Below are positions 1-7,803 of a stretch of DNA of 61,580 nucleotides, piece by piece. Made by a program: the position numbers and the translations under genes. Numbering within the stretch: the stretch's first letter is position 1; each line of letters begins with the position of its first letter. The notes below the pieces were generated by a model that worked only from the letters and a program-made list of their open reading frames with translations, made no database searches and had not been told where the DNA came from. Origin of the DNA: an uncultured Faecalibacterium sp. (lineage in GTDB: Bacteria; Bacillota; Clostridia; Oscillospirales; Ruminococcaceae); assembly GCA_904394215.1 (NCBI GenBank), contig CAJFNF010000011.1:1-61580 (forward strand). The letters run 5' to 3'.

Positions 1-592
1 CTTTTGCGGCGCGGGACGTGGCCCGCTTGCAAAAAGCAGACCGCTGCCCCTGCTCCGCCTCGCTGCATCTGCCGCAGGCAGCGCTTCGGCTGCGCAGCCT
101 CCCGCCCACAGCGGTAACCCCGCGGCTGCACCGCCGCCCCTTGACAGGGGCTCTAAACCAAAAACTGCTCCTTCTGGGTAAGGGAGAAGCGAAAAGTTCA
201 GAGCCCCCGTATGGGGGCGGGCCCGCAGGGCCTGGGGGCAAGCACACCGAAGCGCTGCCTGCGGCAGAAACAGCCGAAGCGGAGCAGGGACAACCGTCCA
301 AATATGCAAGCGGGCTGCGACCCGCGCTGCATATTTGGGCAACGGCAACCCGGGGCAGCGCTCCGGTTTTTGCAAGCGGGCGCCGTGGCGCGCCGCAAAA
401 ATCGGCTAAGCGCAAGAGGGAAACGCGGCGACCGCGTCCTGCGTTCAGGAGGAGCAGCTCCCGGCTCAGAGCCCCGGCAGGGGCGCGGCCGCAGGCCGGG
501 GGGTTCATCTAAGGGTGGAGGGCGGGTTTAGATAAATTATAAAGTCATAGGCTTTAGCCTGTAACTTTGTGGATAAAGTAGCCTGCCCGAGG
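1..592. repeat. Intergenic array of nested hairpin repeats (array 1)
   Basis: No convincing gene is present; the open frames here are GC-driven. The stretch is a patchwork of short inverted repeats that recur, often in the opposite orientation, at about 6117-6760 and 12600-13340. Examples are a hairpin at 3-35 with TTTTGC/GCAAAA arms, one at 298-338 with CCAAATATGC/GCATATTTGG arms, and one at about 359-405 with TTTTTGC/GCAAAAA arms. Each has an outer stem, a conserved AGC-type linker, a variable GC-rich inner stem and a GCYGC linker. A separate module containing GCGGCCGCAGGCC lies near 480-515. The layout resembles REP/BIME-like intergenic elements. Confidence 0.6.
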
Positions 593-626
593 CAAAAAAC
601 AAACCCCCGGCCTGCGGGGGCAGGTT
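593..626 (-). terminator. Rho-independent terminator of the ech operon
   Basis: On the minus strand a GC hairpin (CCCCC...GGGGG arms with GCAGGCC in the loop region) is followed by TTTGTTTTTT. It lies about 150 nt downstream of the echF stop codon, with no other gene between. Confidence 0.65.
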
Positions 627-677
627 CGGGGGTGAAATTGTGTGGAAGAGAAGGCGGATCAACTGTATTTGTGGCCC

Positions 678-772
678 GGCTATACGTAACAGCCGCGGGC
701 TTAGAAGGAAAATGCCACGGCAAACGTATATCCGCGAAACAGTCCAGGCTTTGCCTGGCAGGCCCTGCCTGG
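678..772. repeat. Dispersed repeat, second family (copy 1)
   Basis: This stretch directly after echF shares two blocks with 20508-20628: a block containing GGCTATACG...CCGCGGGCT.AGAAG (678-707) and a block containing CCAGGCTTTGCCTGG (742-772), which can fold into a short hairpin. The order of the two blocks is the same at both places. Function unknown. Confidence 0.55.
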
Positions 773-774
773 GA

Positions 775-1254
775 TTATGCTTCGGGCTTGGCCTCTGCGG
801 CGGGCACAGCCGCATCAGCATCCGGCTTTGCCGCCGGTGCCGCAGGTTTTGCAGGCGCAGCCGCCGCAGGCTTGGCCGCGGGGCGGGGGGCGGGCTTGGG
901 CAGCGGGGTGGTGCGGGTGTAGGTGTCGCTGTGGCGGGTGGTGTCCGGCGTGGTATAGCCGGGCTTCATCTGCAGGCACTTCTTGGGACAGACGTTGACG
1001 CAGTTGCCGCACTGGACGCAGTCAAACCGCTGGATGGTCCAGGTGCCGGCGGCACGGTCCACCGTCAGGGCGCCGGGGGGACAGCTGCGGGCGCACATGC
1101 CGCAGCTGATGCAGGACTCGATGTCGATCTCGATGTGCCCCCGCATCCGCTCGGGATACTGGGCCGGCGCAAAGGGATAGCTGGTGGTGACCGGCTTGCG
1201 GAACAGGTTCTTCAGGGCCGTGCCCGCAAAGGGGATAAATTTCAATGATGCCAT
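775..1254 (-). CDS. echF: Ech-type hydrogenase ferredoxin subunit EchF (2x[4Fe-4S])
   Basis: Electron-entry subunit of a membrane-bound [NiFe] hydrogenase, expected to pass electrons from ferredoxin to the small subunit. The 159-residue protein has two classic 4Fe-4S motifs, CISCGMCARSCP and CVQCGNCVNVCP, in its first half. Its C-terminal third is an unusual low-complexity Ala/Pro/Lys tail, probably disordered. The ATG at 1254 is chosen because it follows GAGGTG at good spacing and lies 7 nt after the echE stop; an upstream in-frame extension would overlap echE. It is the last gene of the echABCDEF operon. Confidence 0.9.
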   Translation of the reverse strand: MASLKFIPFAGTALKNLFRKPVTTSYPFAPAQYPERMRGHIEIDIESCISCGMCARSCPPGALTVDRAAGTWTIQRFDCVQCGNCVNVCPKKCLQMKPGYTTPDTTRHSDTYTRTTPLPKPAPRPAAKPAAAAPAKPAAPAAKPDADAAVPAAEAKPEA

Positions 1255-1261
1255 CTTGGTT

Positions 1262-2341
1262 TCACCTCTCGGTACAGCTGATGCAGGGGTCAATGGTCAG
1301 GATCAGCAGCGGCACATCCGCCAGCTGGCAGCCTTTCAACATGTTCAGCATGGGAGGGATGTTGCTGGTGGTGGGGGTCCGCAGCCGGAACCGGTCAATG
1401 AACTTGGTGCCGTTGGCCTTGACGTAATAGATGGCCTCGCCCCGGGGCTGCTCGATGCGGGTGAAGTATTCCCCGCTGGGGAAGCCCTTCACCGGCACCG
1501 CAATGGGCCCGGCAGGGATCTGGGCCACCGCCTGGCGGATCAGGCTGAAGGACTGGCTGATCTCCTTGATCCGCACCTCGCACCGGGCATAGGAATCGCC
1601 GTCGGCGGCGGTGATGGGGTCCACGTCCAGCTCGTCATAGGCCGCATAGCCCAGCTTCCGGGCGTCGTAGGCGACGCCGCTGGCCCGCAGCATGGGGCCC
1701 ACCGCACCCATCAGGGTGGCGTCCCCGGGGGTCAGCACCCCCAGGCCGTGAAGCCGGGACCCGGTGGTGTAATCCCGCAGGAAGGCGTCAGCAATGGGCT
1801 TCAGCTCCCGCTCCATCTCGTTGCAGGTGTCCACGATGTTCTTCAGCATGGTGTCGTCCATGTCCTTCAGCACCCCGCCGATGCAGTTCACCGAGAAGAT
1901 CACCCGGCCGCCGGTGGTGGCGTCGAACATGTCCAGGATCTTTTCCCGCAGCTTCCAGCTCTCCATGAACAGGCTCTCAAAGCCCATGGCGTCGGCCAGC
2001 AGACCCAGCCACAGCAGGTGGGAGTGGATCCGGCTCATCTCCATCCAGATGGTCCGCAGGTACCGGCCCCGCCGGGGCACCTCCACGTTCATGATCTTTT
2101 CCAAGGTCTGGCAGTAGCCCAGGCCGTGGCCGAAACTGCAGATGCCGCAGACCCGCTCTGCAATATAGACGTACTCCTTGAAGTCCTTGGTCTCCACCAG
2201 CTTTTCCAGCCCGCGGTGGACAAAACCGATGCTGGGCACCGCTTCCACCACCACTTCGTCCTCCAGGACCAGGTCCAGATGGACCGGCTCGGGCAGGACC
2301 GGGTGCTGGGGGCCAAAGGGCACAATGCTTCGTTTTGCCAT
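1262..2341 (-). CDS. echE: Ech-type [NiFe] hydrogenase large (catalytic) subunit EchE
   Basis: Catalytic subunit holding the NiFe centre; related to complex I NuoD. All four nickel ligands are visible: RVCGIC at residues 63-68 and DPCISC near the C-terminus (Cys353 and Cys356). The chain stops at Arg359, i.e. DPCISCTER is the very end. In many [NiFe] hydrogenases a maturation protease cuts after the His/Arg at this point, so this subunit appears to be made already in mature length, and no maturation endopeptidase gene is seen nearby. At 359 aa it has the usual size for group 4 enzymes. It sits between echD and echF in one operon. Confidence 0.95.
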   Translation of the reverse strand: MAKRSIVPFGPQHPVLPEPVHLDLVLEDEVVVEAVPSIGFVHRGLEKLVETKDFKEYVYIAERVCGICSFGHGLGYCQTLEKIMNVEVPRRGRYLRTIWMEMSRIHSHLLWLGLLADAMGFESLFMESWKLREKILDMFDATTGGRVIFSVNCIGGVLKDMDDTMLKNIVDTCNEMERELKPIADAFLRDYTTGSRLHGLGVLTPGDATLMGAVGPMLRASGVAYDARKLGYAAYDELDVDPITAADGDSYARCEVRIKEISQSFSLIRQAVAQIPAGPIAVPVKGFPSGEYFTRIEQPRGEAIYYVKANGTKFIDRFRLRTPTTSNIPPMLNMLKGCQLADVPLLILTIDPCISCTER

Positions 2342-2347
2342 AGTCTT

Positions 2348-2695
2348 TTACCCCTTTTCCTTGAACGGCGTGGGCCGCGCGATGCGGTACAGCTTGTCGT
2401 GATAGTCGCCCTGGATGCTCTCGATTTTGACGCCGAACAGCTCGGCGGCCTCGTTCTCCTGCAAAAAGGCGCCGGGATAGATCTGGGTGATGCTGGGCAC
2501 CGTGTCGTCGGTGCCCAATGTCAGCCGCAGGGTGCGCATGTCATACCCCTTGCAGAAGGAATAGCTCAGCTCGTACCCGTCGGGCAGGCGCACCGCGCAC
2601 AGCTGCGACACCCGCCAGCCGTCCATCTTGAAGCGGATCACCTGGGGCATGAATTCCGCCATGGTGATGGGCTCAATTGTGTTCATCGCTTCCAC
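2348..2695 (-). CDS. echD: Ech-type hydrogenase NuoC-like subunit EchD
   Basis: A 115-residue protein related to the short form of complex I subunit NuoC (30 kDa), a non-catalytic connector in the soluble arm of Ech hydrogenase. The conserved region around residues 60-110 includes the ITQIYPGAFLQENEAAELFG stretch followed by acidic residues. The GTG at 2695 is preferred because AGGAGG lies about 9 nt upstream; the ATG at 2686 would be too far away. Its start overlaps the end of echC by 23 nt, which suggests translational coupling. Identification rests on size, motif and position between echC and echE. Confidence 0.88.
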   Translation of the reverse strand: MEAMNTIEPITMAEFMPQVIRFKMDGWRVSQLCAVRLPDGYELSYSFCKGYDMRTLRLTLGTDDTVPSITQIYPGAFLQENEAAELFGVKIESIQGDYHDKLYRIARPTPFKEKG

Positions 2696-3152
2696 TGCAG
2701 GGTCCCTCCTTCCGGGCTTTCTTTTCCTCTTTGTACATGCGGCGCTTTTCCTCCAGGATTTCCAGCGCCTTGACCACCCCGTCGATGATGGCCTGGGGCC
2801 GGGCGGCGCAGCCGGGGACGTACACGTCCACCGGGATCACCGTGTCGATGCCGCCCTTGATGTTGTAGCAGTCCTTGAACACGCCGCCGGTGCAGGCGCA
2901 GATGCCCACGGCCACCACCACTTTGGGGTTGGGCATCTGCTCATACAGCTGCCGCACCACCGACTCGCACTGGGCGTTCACCCCGCCGGTGATCAGCAGG
3001 ATGTCGGCCTGGAAGGGGTCGCCGGTGTTGATGATGCCAAACCGTTCAATGTCGTACTTCGGGGTGGTGCAGGCCAGCACCTCGATATCACACCCGTTGC
3101 AGCTGCTGGCGTCATAGTGCAGCATCCAGGGGGATTTTGCAAGTTTCTTCAT
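2673..3152 (-). CDS. echC: Ech-type hydrogenase small subunit EchC (NuoB-like)
   Basis: Small subunit carrying a single [4Fe-4S] cluster next to the NiFe site, homologous to NuoB. The cluster ligands are visible: CNGC near residue 20, the cysteines of GICACTGG near residue 85, and PGC near residue 116. The charged Lys/Glu-rich C-terminus overlaps the echD start. The 159-residue length fits the group 4 small subunits, which lack the extra clusters of larger uptake-type small subunits. Confidence 0.93.
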   Translation of the reverse strand: MKKLAKSPWMLHYDASSCNGCDIEVLACTTPKYDIERFGIINTGDPFQADILLITGGVNAQCESVVRQLYEQMPNPKVVVAVGICACTGGVFKDCYNIKGGIDTVIPVDVYVPGCAARPQAIIDGVVKALEILEEKRRMYKEEKKARKEGPCSGSDEHN

Positions 3153-3170
3153 GGTTTTTCTGCCCCCTTT

Positions 3171-4034
3171 TCAGCGTACCAGCATCAGGATCAGGCCGTT
3201 GAGGCCGCCGGTCAGCAGGGTGACCACCCAGCAGCTGTCCAGCAGCACCCGCCACTTGACCCGGGCCGCCGCGTTGTCCCACAAAATTTCCACCAGGTAT
3301 ACCACCAGGCAGGCCGCGATGGCGATGGGCCAGCTCCACCAGTGCTGGTTCAGGAAGAACAGGGCCATCAGCCCCAGCATCAGCACCATCTCGTAGTATT
3401 CGGCGATGTTCATGATGGCCAGGGTAGGGCCCGCCATCTCGGTGGTGATGCCCTTGACCATCTCCTGGTGGGCGTGGTGGCTGGTGGACAGGTCAAAGGG
3501 GGATTTCCGCAGCTTGATGGCGGTGATGAACATGAACCCCAGCAAGAAGCCCGGCATCACCAGCACCGCGCTGTGGGGCATCCGGATGATGTCCCCCACC
3601 TGGAAGCTGCCGGTGGCCAGATAGAAGCCTACCGCCATCAGCAGGGTGAGGGGCTCGTAGGCCATCATCTGGATCATCTCGCGGCCGGCGCCCAGGGTGG
3701 AGAAGGGGGAGGAATCGCTGGAGGCCGCCATCACCAGGAACAGGTCGGCGGTGGACAGGATGAACAGGCACATCAGGATGTCCGCCCCCGCAAACAGCAG
3801 CGACCCGGCCACCGCCAGGAACACCAGGTAGCTCAGGTTCAGCAGCATCTGGACGCTGTTGACCGCGATCATCTGTTTGGAGAAGAGCTTTTTCAAATCG
3901 TAGAAGGGCTGCAGCATGGGCGGCCCCTGGCGCCCCTGCATCCGGGCGCTGACACGGCGGTCCAGCCCGTCCAGCAGGGCCCCCGCCAGGGGCGCCAGCA
4001 GCAGATAGGCCAGCACAGAAACAACCTGCATCAT
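3171..4034 (-). CDS. echB: Ech-type hydrogenase membrane subunit EchB (NuoH-like)
   Basis: Integral membrane protein (287 aa, about eight hydrophobic segments) homologous to complex I NuoH and formate hydrogenlyase HycD. It anchors the catalytic arm and links it to ion pumping. An acidic loop includes the PFDLSTSHHAHQEM region (compare E/D-rich loops of NuoH). The ATG at 4034 overlaps the echA stop as ATGA and has GGAGG six nt upstream; the next ATG at 4031 is an alternative. The longer frame from 4058 lacks such support. Confidence 0.92.
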   Translation of the reverse strand: MMQVVSVLAYLLLAPLAGALLDGLDRRVSARMQGRQGPPMLQPFYDLKKLFSKQMIAVNSVQMLLNLSYLVFLAVAGSLLFAGADILMCLFILSTADLFLVMAASSDSSPFSTLGAGREMIQMMAYEPLTLLMAVGFYLATGSFQVGDIIRMPHSAVLVMPGFLLGFMFITAIKLRKSPFDLSTSHHAHQEMVKGITTEMAGPTLAIMNIAEYYEMVLMLGLMALFFLNQHWWSWPIAIAACLVVYLVEILWDNAAARVKWRVLLDSCWVVTLLTGGLNGLILMLVR

Positions 4035-5923
4035 ACCGCACCTCCTATAATCACGCACATCATCACTACAATGACCCCCGCCGAAATGATGACGCCCGGC
4101 CGCATCAGCCGGCGGCGGCCAAACTCAAACCGCAAATACCAGTTGCTCAGGTACAGGTGCTCGGGCTGGCCGTAGCTGTTGACGAAGTAGGTGTTGTCCC
4201 CCTCGTTGGCGCCGCCCATATAGATGGGCACATAGTCCCGGTGGGCCGAGCGGGTCAGCAGGAACATCAGCGCCGGCACAAACAGCACGCTGATCAGCAT
4301 GATGGCCATGGTGGTCAGCACGCTCATGGACAGCACTTCGTGGGCGGTGCCGTACAGCTCCTGGATGATGGGGGTGACCACCTTGGAGGACACCAGCGGG
4401 AACAGCAGGCACAGCCCCAGGGTGGCCCCGGCGTGGATGAACATGGAGAAATACTGGTCCTTGCGGGTCACATCGGTGACCTGGACCTTGGTGTGGTGCA
4501 GGGACACCAGCTTGCACAGCCACTTGCTCCAGTAGAGCATGGTGGTGGCGCTGCCGTAGGCCAGGAAGATCACCAACAGGTAGTTGTTGGCGTCCACAAA
4601 GGCCCGCAGGGCCACCCACTTGGAGATCAGCATCCCGAAGGGGGCCAGGTACATCCCCGCAATGCCGATGCCCATGATATAGGTCAGTTTGGGCAGCCGC
4701 AGCAGCAGGCCGTGCATGTCCTCGATGTCACGGGAGCCCAGGCAGTTCTCGATGGAGCCCACCGCCTGGAACAACATCGACTTGCTCACCGCGTGGAACA
4801 GCATCAGCAGCACCGCGGCCCAGATGGTCTCCTCGGCGCCGATGCCGGCGCAGGCCACGATCAGGCCCAGGTTGGAGATGGTGGAGAAGGCCAAAACCTT
4901 CTTGCCGTCGTTCTGGGCGATGGCCATCATGCTGGCGGCGATGAAGGTGAAGCCCCCGATGAAGGACACCATCATGCCGGTCATGTTCCCCGCCATGGCG
5001 GGGGCCAGCCGGATCAGCAGGTAGACCCCCGCCTTGACCATGGTAGCGCTGTGGAGCAGGGCGCTGGAGGGGGTGGGGGCCACCATGGCGCCAAACAGCC
5101 AGGACGAGAAGGGCAGCTGGGCCGACTTGGTCAGCCCCGCAAAGGCCAGCAGTACCACCGGGATGGTGGCGCCCGCCGCCACCACTTCATTCAGCTGCAC
5201 CGTGTGGATGGTGTGGGCCGCCACCACAATGGCGATGGCAAACCCGAGGCCCCCCAGCAGGTTCATCCACAGGGCCCGGAAGCTGTTGTGGATGGCCTCC
5301 TCGGCGTGGGTGTAGCCGATCAGCAGGAAGGAAATCACCGAGGTGATCTCCCAGAAGAAGTACATCCAGATCAGGTTCTCGGACAGCACCAGCCCGATCA
5401 TGGCCGCCAGGAAGAAGAACAGCATCGAAAAGAAAAAGCCGCTGCGGTCCTGGTATTCGGTGTGGCGGCGATGGTAGGCCTTCATGTAGCCCACTGCATA
5501 GATGCAGATCAGCCCGCCCACCAGGGCCGCGATCACGATCATCAGCATGGTCAGGCAGTCGATCCGCAGATGGGTGGCCGACTCTACGGGGCAGGTCAGC
5601 TCGGACCAGGCCATCAGCACCGTCTGGGACACCGACAGCAGGATCACCGGGTATTTTTTATACCGGATGCACAGCACCACGATCAGGGCCATCAGGGCGA
5701 ACTCGCCCGCCAGCATCAGATGGTCCAGCACCGGCACCGGACCCACCAGGTCCAGGATGCCGCCGCCCCCCTGCAGCCAGCCGGCAAGCAAAAAGGCGGC
5801 CAGTGCCATCAGGACACCGGCCCCCAGGTAGACAACCCTGCCGCGGACGCCGGGGTCCCGGATCCAGGGGACCACCAGCGCCATCAGTGCAGGCCAGGCG
5901 ATTAGGATGGGAATGATTGCCAT
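4031..5923 (-). CDS. echA: Ech-type hydrogenase antiporter-like membrane subunit EchA
   Basis: A 630-residue polytopic membrane protein of the NuoL/MrpA/HyfB family, the ion-translocating subunit of Ech hydrogenase. It has about 14-16 hydrophobic segments. The family hallmark around PTPSSALLHSATMVKAGVY carries the lysine proposed to take part in proton or sodium movement. The first gene of the operon, it is preceded by a strong GGAGGAGG at 5931-5939 (minus strand) and by the promoter at 5997-6025. Whether the pumped ion is H+ or Na+ cannot be read from the sequence. Confidence 0.93.
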   Translation of the reverse strand: MAIIPILIAWPALMALVVPWIRDPGVRGRVVYLGAGVLMALAAFLLAGWLQGGGGILDLVGPVPVLDHLMLAGEFALMALIVVLCIRYKKYPVILLSVSQTVLMAWSELTCPVESATHLRIDCLTMLMIVIAALVGGLICIYAVGYMKAYHRRHTEYQDRSGFFFSMLFFFLAAMIGLVLSENLIWMYFFWEITSVISFLLIGYTHAEEAIHNSFRALWMNLLGGLGFAIAIVVAAHTIHTVQLNEVVAAGATIPVVLLAFAGLTKSAQLPFSSWLFGAMVAPTPSSALLHSATMVKAGVYLLIRLAPAMAGNMTGMMVSFIGGFTFIAASMMAIAQNDGKKVLAFSTISNLGLIVACAGIGAEETIWAAVLLMLFHAVSKSMLFQAVGSIENCLGSRDIEDMHGLLLRLPKLTYIMGIGIAGMYLAPFGMLISKWVALRAFVDANNYLLVIFLAYGSATTMLYWSKWLCKLVSLHHTKVQVTDVTRKDQYFSMFIHAGATLGLCLLFPLVSSKVVTPIIQELYGTAHEVLSMSVLTTMAIMLISVLFVPALMFLLTRSAHRDYVPIYMGGANEGDNTYFVNSYGQPEHLYLSNWYLRFEFGRRRLMRPGVIISAGVIVVMMCVIIGGAV

Positions 5924-5996
5924 AAAACGAAACCTCCTCCTCGTTCAAACCGTGACAACCCACCAGATTTTTGGACATTTCCTGCATATTTATTCC

Positions 5997-6025
5997 ATTA
6001 TAGTACGGTTTTTTGGGTTTTACAA
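5997..6025 (-). promoter_or_regulatory. Sigma-A promoter for the ech operon
   Basis: On the minus strand TTGTAA (6020-6025) and a perfect TATAAT (5997-6002) are separated by exactly 17 nt. The predicted start of transcription is near 5990, about 65 nt before the echA start codon. Confidence 0.75.
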
Positions 6026-6070
6026 GCCTATTTCTTTTGTATGGATTTTCCAGCCGCAGGGTGTTATAAT

Positions 6071-6096
6071 AAAAAAGCAGCGGAGTTTCTCCGCTG
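6071..6096 (-). terminator. Minus-strand intrinsic terminator upstream of the ech promoter
   Basis: Perfect 8-bp hairpin CAGCGGAG/CTCCGCTG with a 3-nt loop, followed on the minus strand by a run of six T. It could stop transcripts coming leftward out of the repeat array and insulate the ech promoter. No minus-strand gene lies directly upstream. Confidence 0.6.
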
Positions 6097-6116
6097 TATA
6101 CTGTTAAAAAAGTCCC

Positions 6117-6760
6117 GGCCGGACGACATGTGCGTACGGCTGGGACACCTACAGGGAAATTTGTCGCAGAGAGTGTGCGAGGCTGTAAAGCCGCGTGCGC
6201 GGTTCTGCGGCAAATTTTGTCCCCAGGGGCAAACACAGCGACTGCGTCCTGCGGACGAAACAGGGAGCTGTGTTTGGCTGCGTAGCTGAGCCGCTGCCTG
6301 CGGCAGAAACAGGCGAGGCGGAGCAGGGGCAGCGGCGGCGACCGCGTCCAGTGGACGAAGCAGGAAGCCGCCGCTGGCGCAGCGGTCTGAATATGCAAGC
6401 ATCATCCCTGAAAATATGCAAGCGGGCGGCGACCCGCGCTGCATATTTGGTCAACGGCAACCCGGAGCAGCGCTCCGGTTTTTGCAAGCACCCACTGTGG
6501 TGCGCCGCAAAAATCGGCTAAGCGCAAGAGGCAAACACAGCGACTGCGTCCTGCGGACGAAACAGGGAGCTGTGTTTGGCGCCGCGCTCCAATTTTCACA
6601 AGGGGGCACCGTCCCCCGCAGGGAAAATTGGCTAAGCGCAAGAGGAACGCGGTCTGTCTTTTGCAAGGGCGTTGCGACGCCCGCTGCAAAAGCAGGGAAC
6701 CGCAATCAAAGGAATTTCTGTCGCGCGGCTGCGCGCAGAAATGGGTTCCCCCTAAAGCGT
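6117..6760. repeat. Intergenic hairpin repeat array 2 (between ech and hyp)
   Basis: Non-coding stretch between the divergent ech and hyp operons. It repeats the element types of array 1: hairpins with ATATGCA/TGCATAT arms (6413-6450), TTTTTGC/GCAAAAA arms (6478-6518), CCAATTTTC/GAAAATTGG arms (about 6588-6630) and CTTTTGC/GCAAAAG arms (6657-6692). A further module occurs twice, at about 6225-6285 and 6530-6580, with CAAACACAG/CTGTGTTTG arms around GCGACTGCGTCC and GGACGAAACAGG. The last hairpin at about 6697-6750 (GGAACC/GGTTCC outside, CAGAAAT-type inner arms) lies just upstream of hypA. Confidence 0.65.
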
Positions 6761-6793
6761 TTCGATTTTGGACAGCAAAAGGAGGGGTTCGCC

Positions 6794-7135
6794 GTGCATG
6801 AACTGGCCATCACCCAGAGCATCCTGGACATCTCCCTGCAGGCGGCGGCCCAGCAGCATGCCGCCCGCATCCGGGAGATCCGGCTGCGGATGGGGCCTTT
6901 TTCGGGGGTGGTGCCCGAGTGCGTCCAGATGTACCTGGACGTCCTGGCCAAAGGCACCCCCGCCGAGGGGGCAAAGATCAAGGTCACCACAGTGCCCCTG
7001 AAGGTGCTGTGCCGGGACTGCGGGCGGGAAGGCGAGATCGACCGCGCCCACATCGCCTGCCCTTACTGCGGCAGCCTGCGGCTGAAACGGCTGTCGGGGA
7101 AGGAATTTATGGTAGAAAGTCTGGAGGTAGATTGA
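6794..7135 (+). CDS. hypA: Hydrogenase nickel-insertion chaperone HypA
   Basis: Delivers nickel to the hydrogenase large subunit precursor together with HypB. The 113-residue protein starts from a GTG, chosen because it gives the family N-terminus MHELAITQS (His2 is a nickel ligand) and because GGAGG lies 8 nt upstream. Two CxxC pairs, CRDC and CPYC, in the second half form the structural zinc site. It is the first gene of hypABFCDE. Confidence 0.95.
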   Translation: MHELAITQSILDISLQAAAQQHAARIREIRLRMGPFSGVVPECVQMYLDVLAKGTPAEGAKIKVTTVPLKVLCRDCGREGEIDRAHIACPYCGSLRLKRLSGKEFMVESLEVD

Positions 7136-7137
7136 AG

Positions 7138-7803
7138 ATGGAGATCAAAGTCCTGCATCAGGTCATGGAGTGGAACCAGGATGTCAGCGCCGAGGTGCGC
7201 CGTACATTAAAAGAGCACAAGACCTGCCTGATCAACGTGATGGGCAGCCCCGGGGCCGGCAAGACCAGCCTGATCACCGGGCTGATCGCCCGGCTGCGGG
7301 ATCAGCTTGCCATCGGGGTCATCGAGGGGGATATCACCGGCCAGATCGACGCCGAGAAGATCGCAGCCCTCCAGATCCCGGCGGTGCAGCTGAACACCGA
7401 CGGCGCCTGCCACATCGAGGCCATGAGCATCCAGCACATCCTGCCCAACTTTGACCTGGATCAGCTGGATGTTCTGTTTGTGGAGAACATCGGCAACCTG
7501 GTCTGCCCGGCGGAGTTTGACATCGGGGAGAATTTCCGGATCACCGTCCTGAGCATCCCCGAAGGGGACGACAAGGTGGCCAAATACCCCCTGATGTTCA
7601 CCGACACCTCCTGCCTGGTGCTGAACAAGTGCGACATGCTGCCCTATTTTGATTTTGATGTCAAGCGGGCCGCCGCCGACTACAAGGGGGTCAACCCCGA
7701 GGGGCCCCTGTTCCAGGTGTCCAGCCGCACCGGCGAGGGCCTGGATGAACTGGCCGCCCATGTGGCCGCCAAAGTGCGGGAAGCCCTTGCAGCCGACGCA
7801 TGA
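7138..7803 (+). CDS. hypB: Hydrogenase maturation GTPase HypB
   Basis: GTPase that drives nickel insertion with HypA. The P-loop GSPGAGKT is at residues 36-43; the Cys/His residues of the G-domain metal site (GACHIE and NLVCPAEF) and the NKCDML guanine-specificity motif (NKxD) are present. It lacks the N-terminal CxxCGC high-affinity nickel site and the His-rich stretch seen in some HypB proteins, so it is the minimal form. The 221-residue frame from the ATG at 7138 begins 3 nt after hypA and ends in an ATGA overlap with hypF. Confidence 0.95.
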   Translation: MEIKVLHQVMEWNQDVSAEVRRTLKEHKTCLINVMGSPGAGKTSLITGLIARLRDQLAIGVIEGDITGQIDAEKIAALQIPAVQLNTDGACHIEAMSIQHILPNFDLDQLDVLFVENIGNLVCPAEFDIGENFRITVLSIPEGDDKVAKYPLMFTDTSCLVLNKCDMLPYFDFDVKRAAADYKGVNPEGPLFQVSSRTGEGLDELAAHVAAKVREALAADA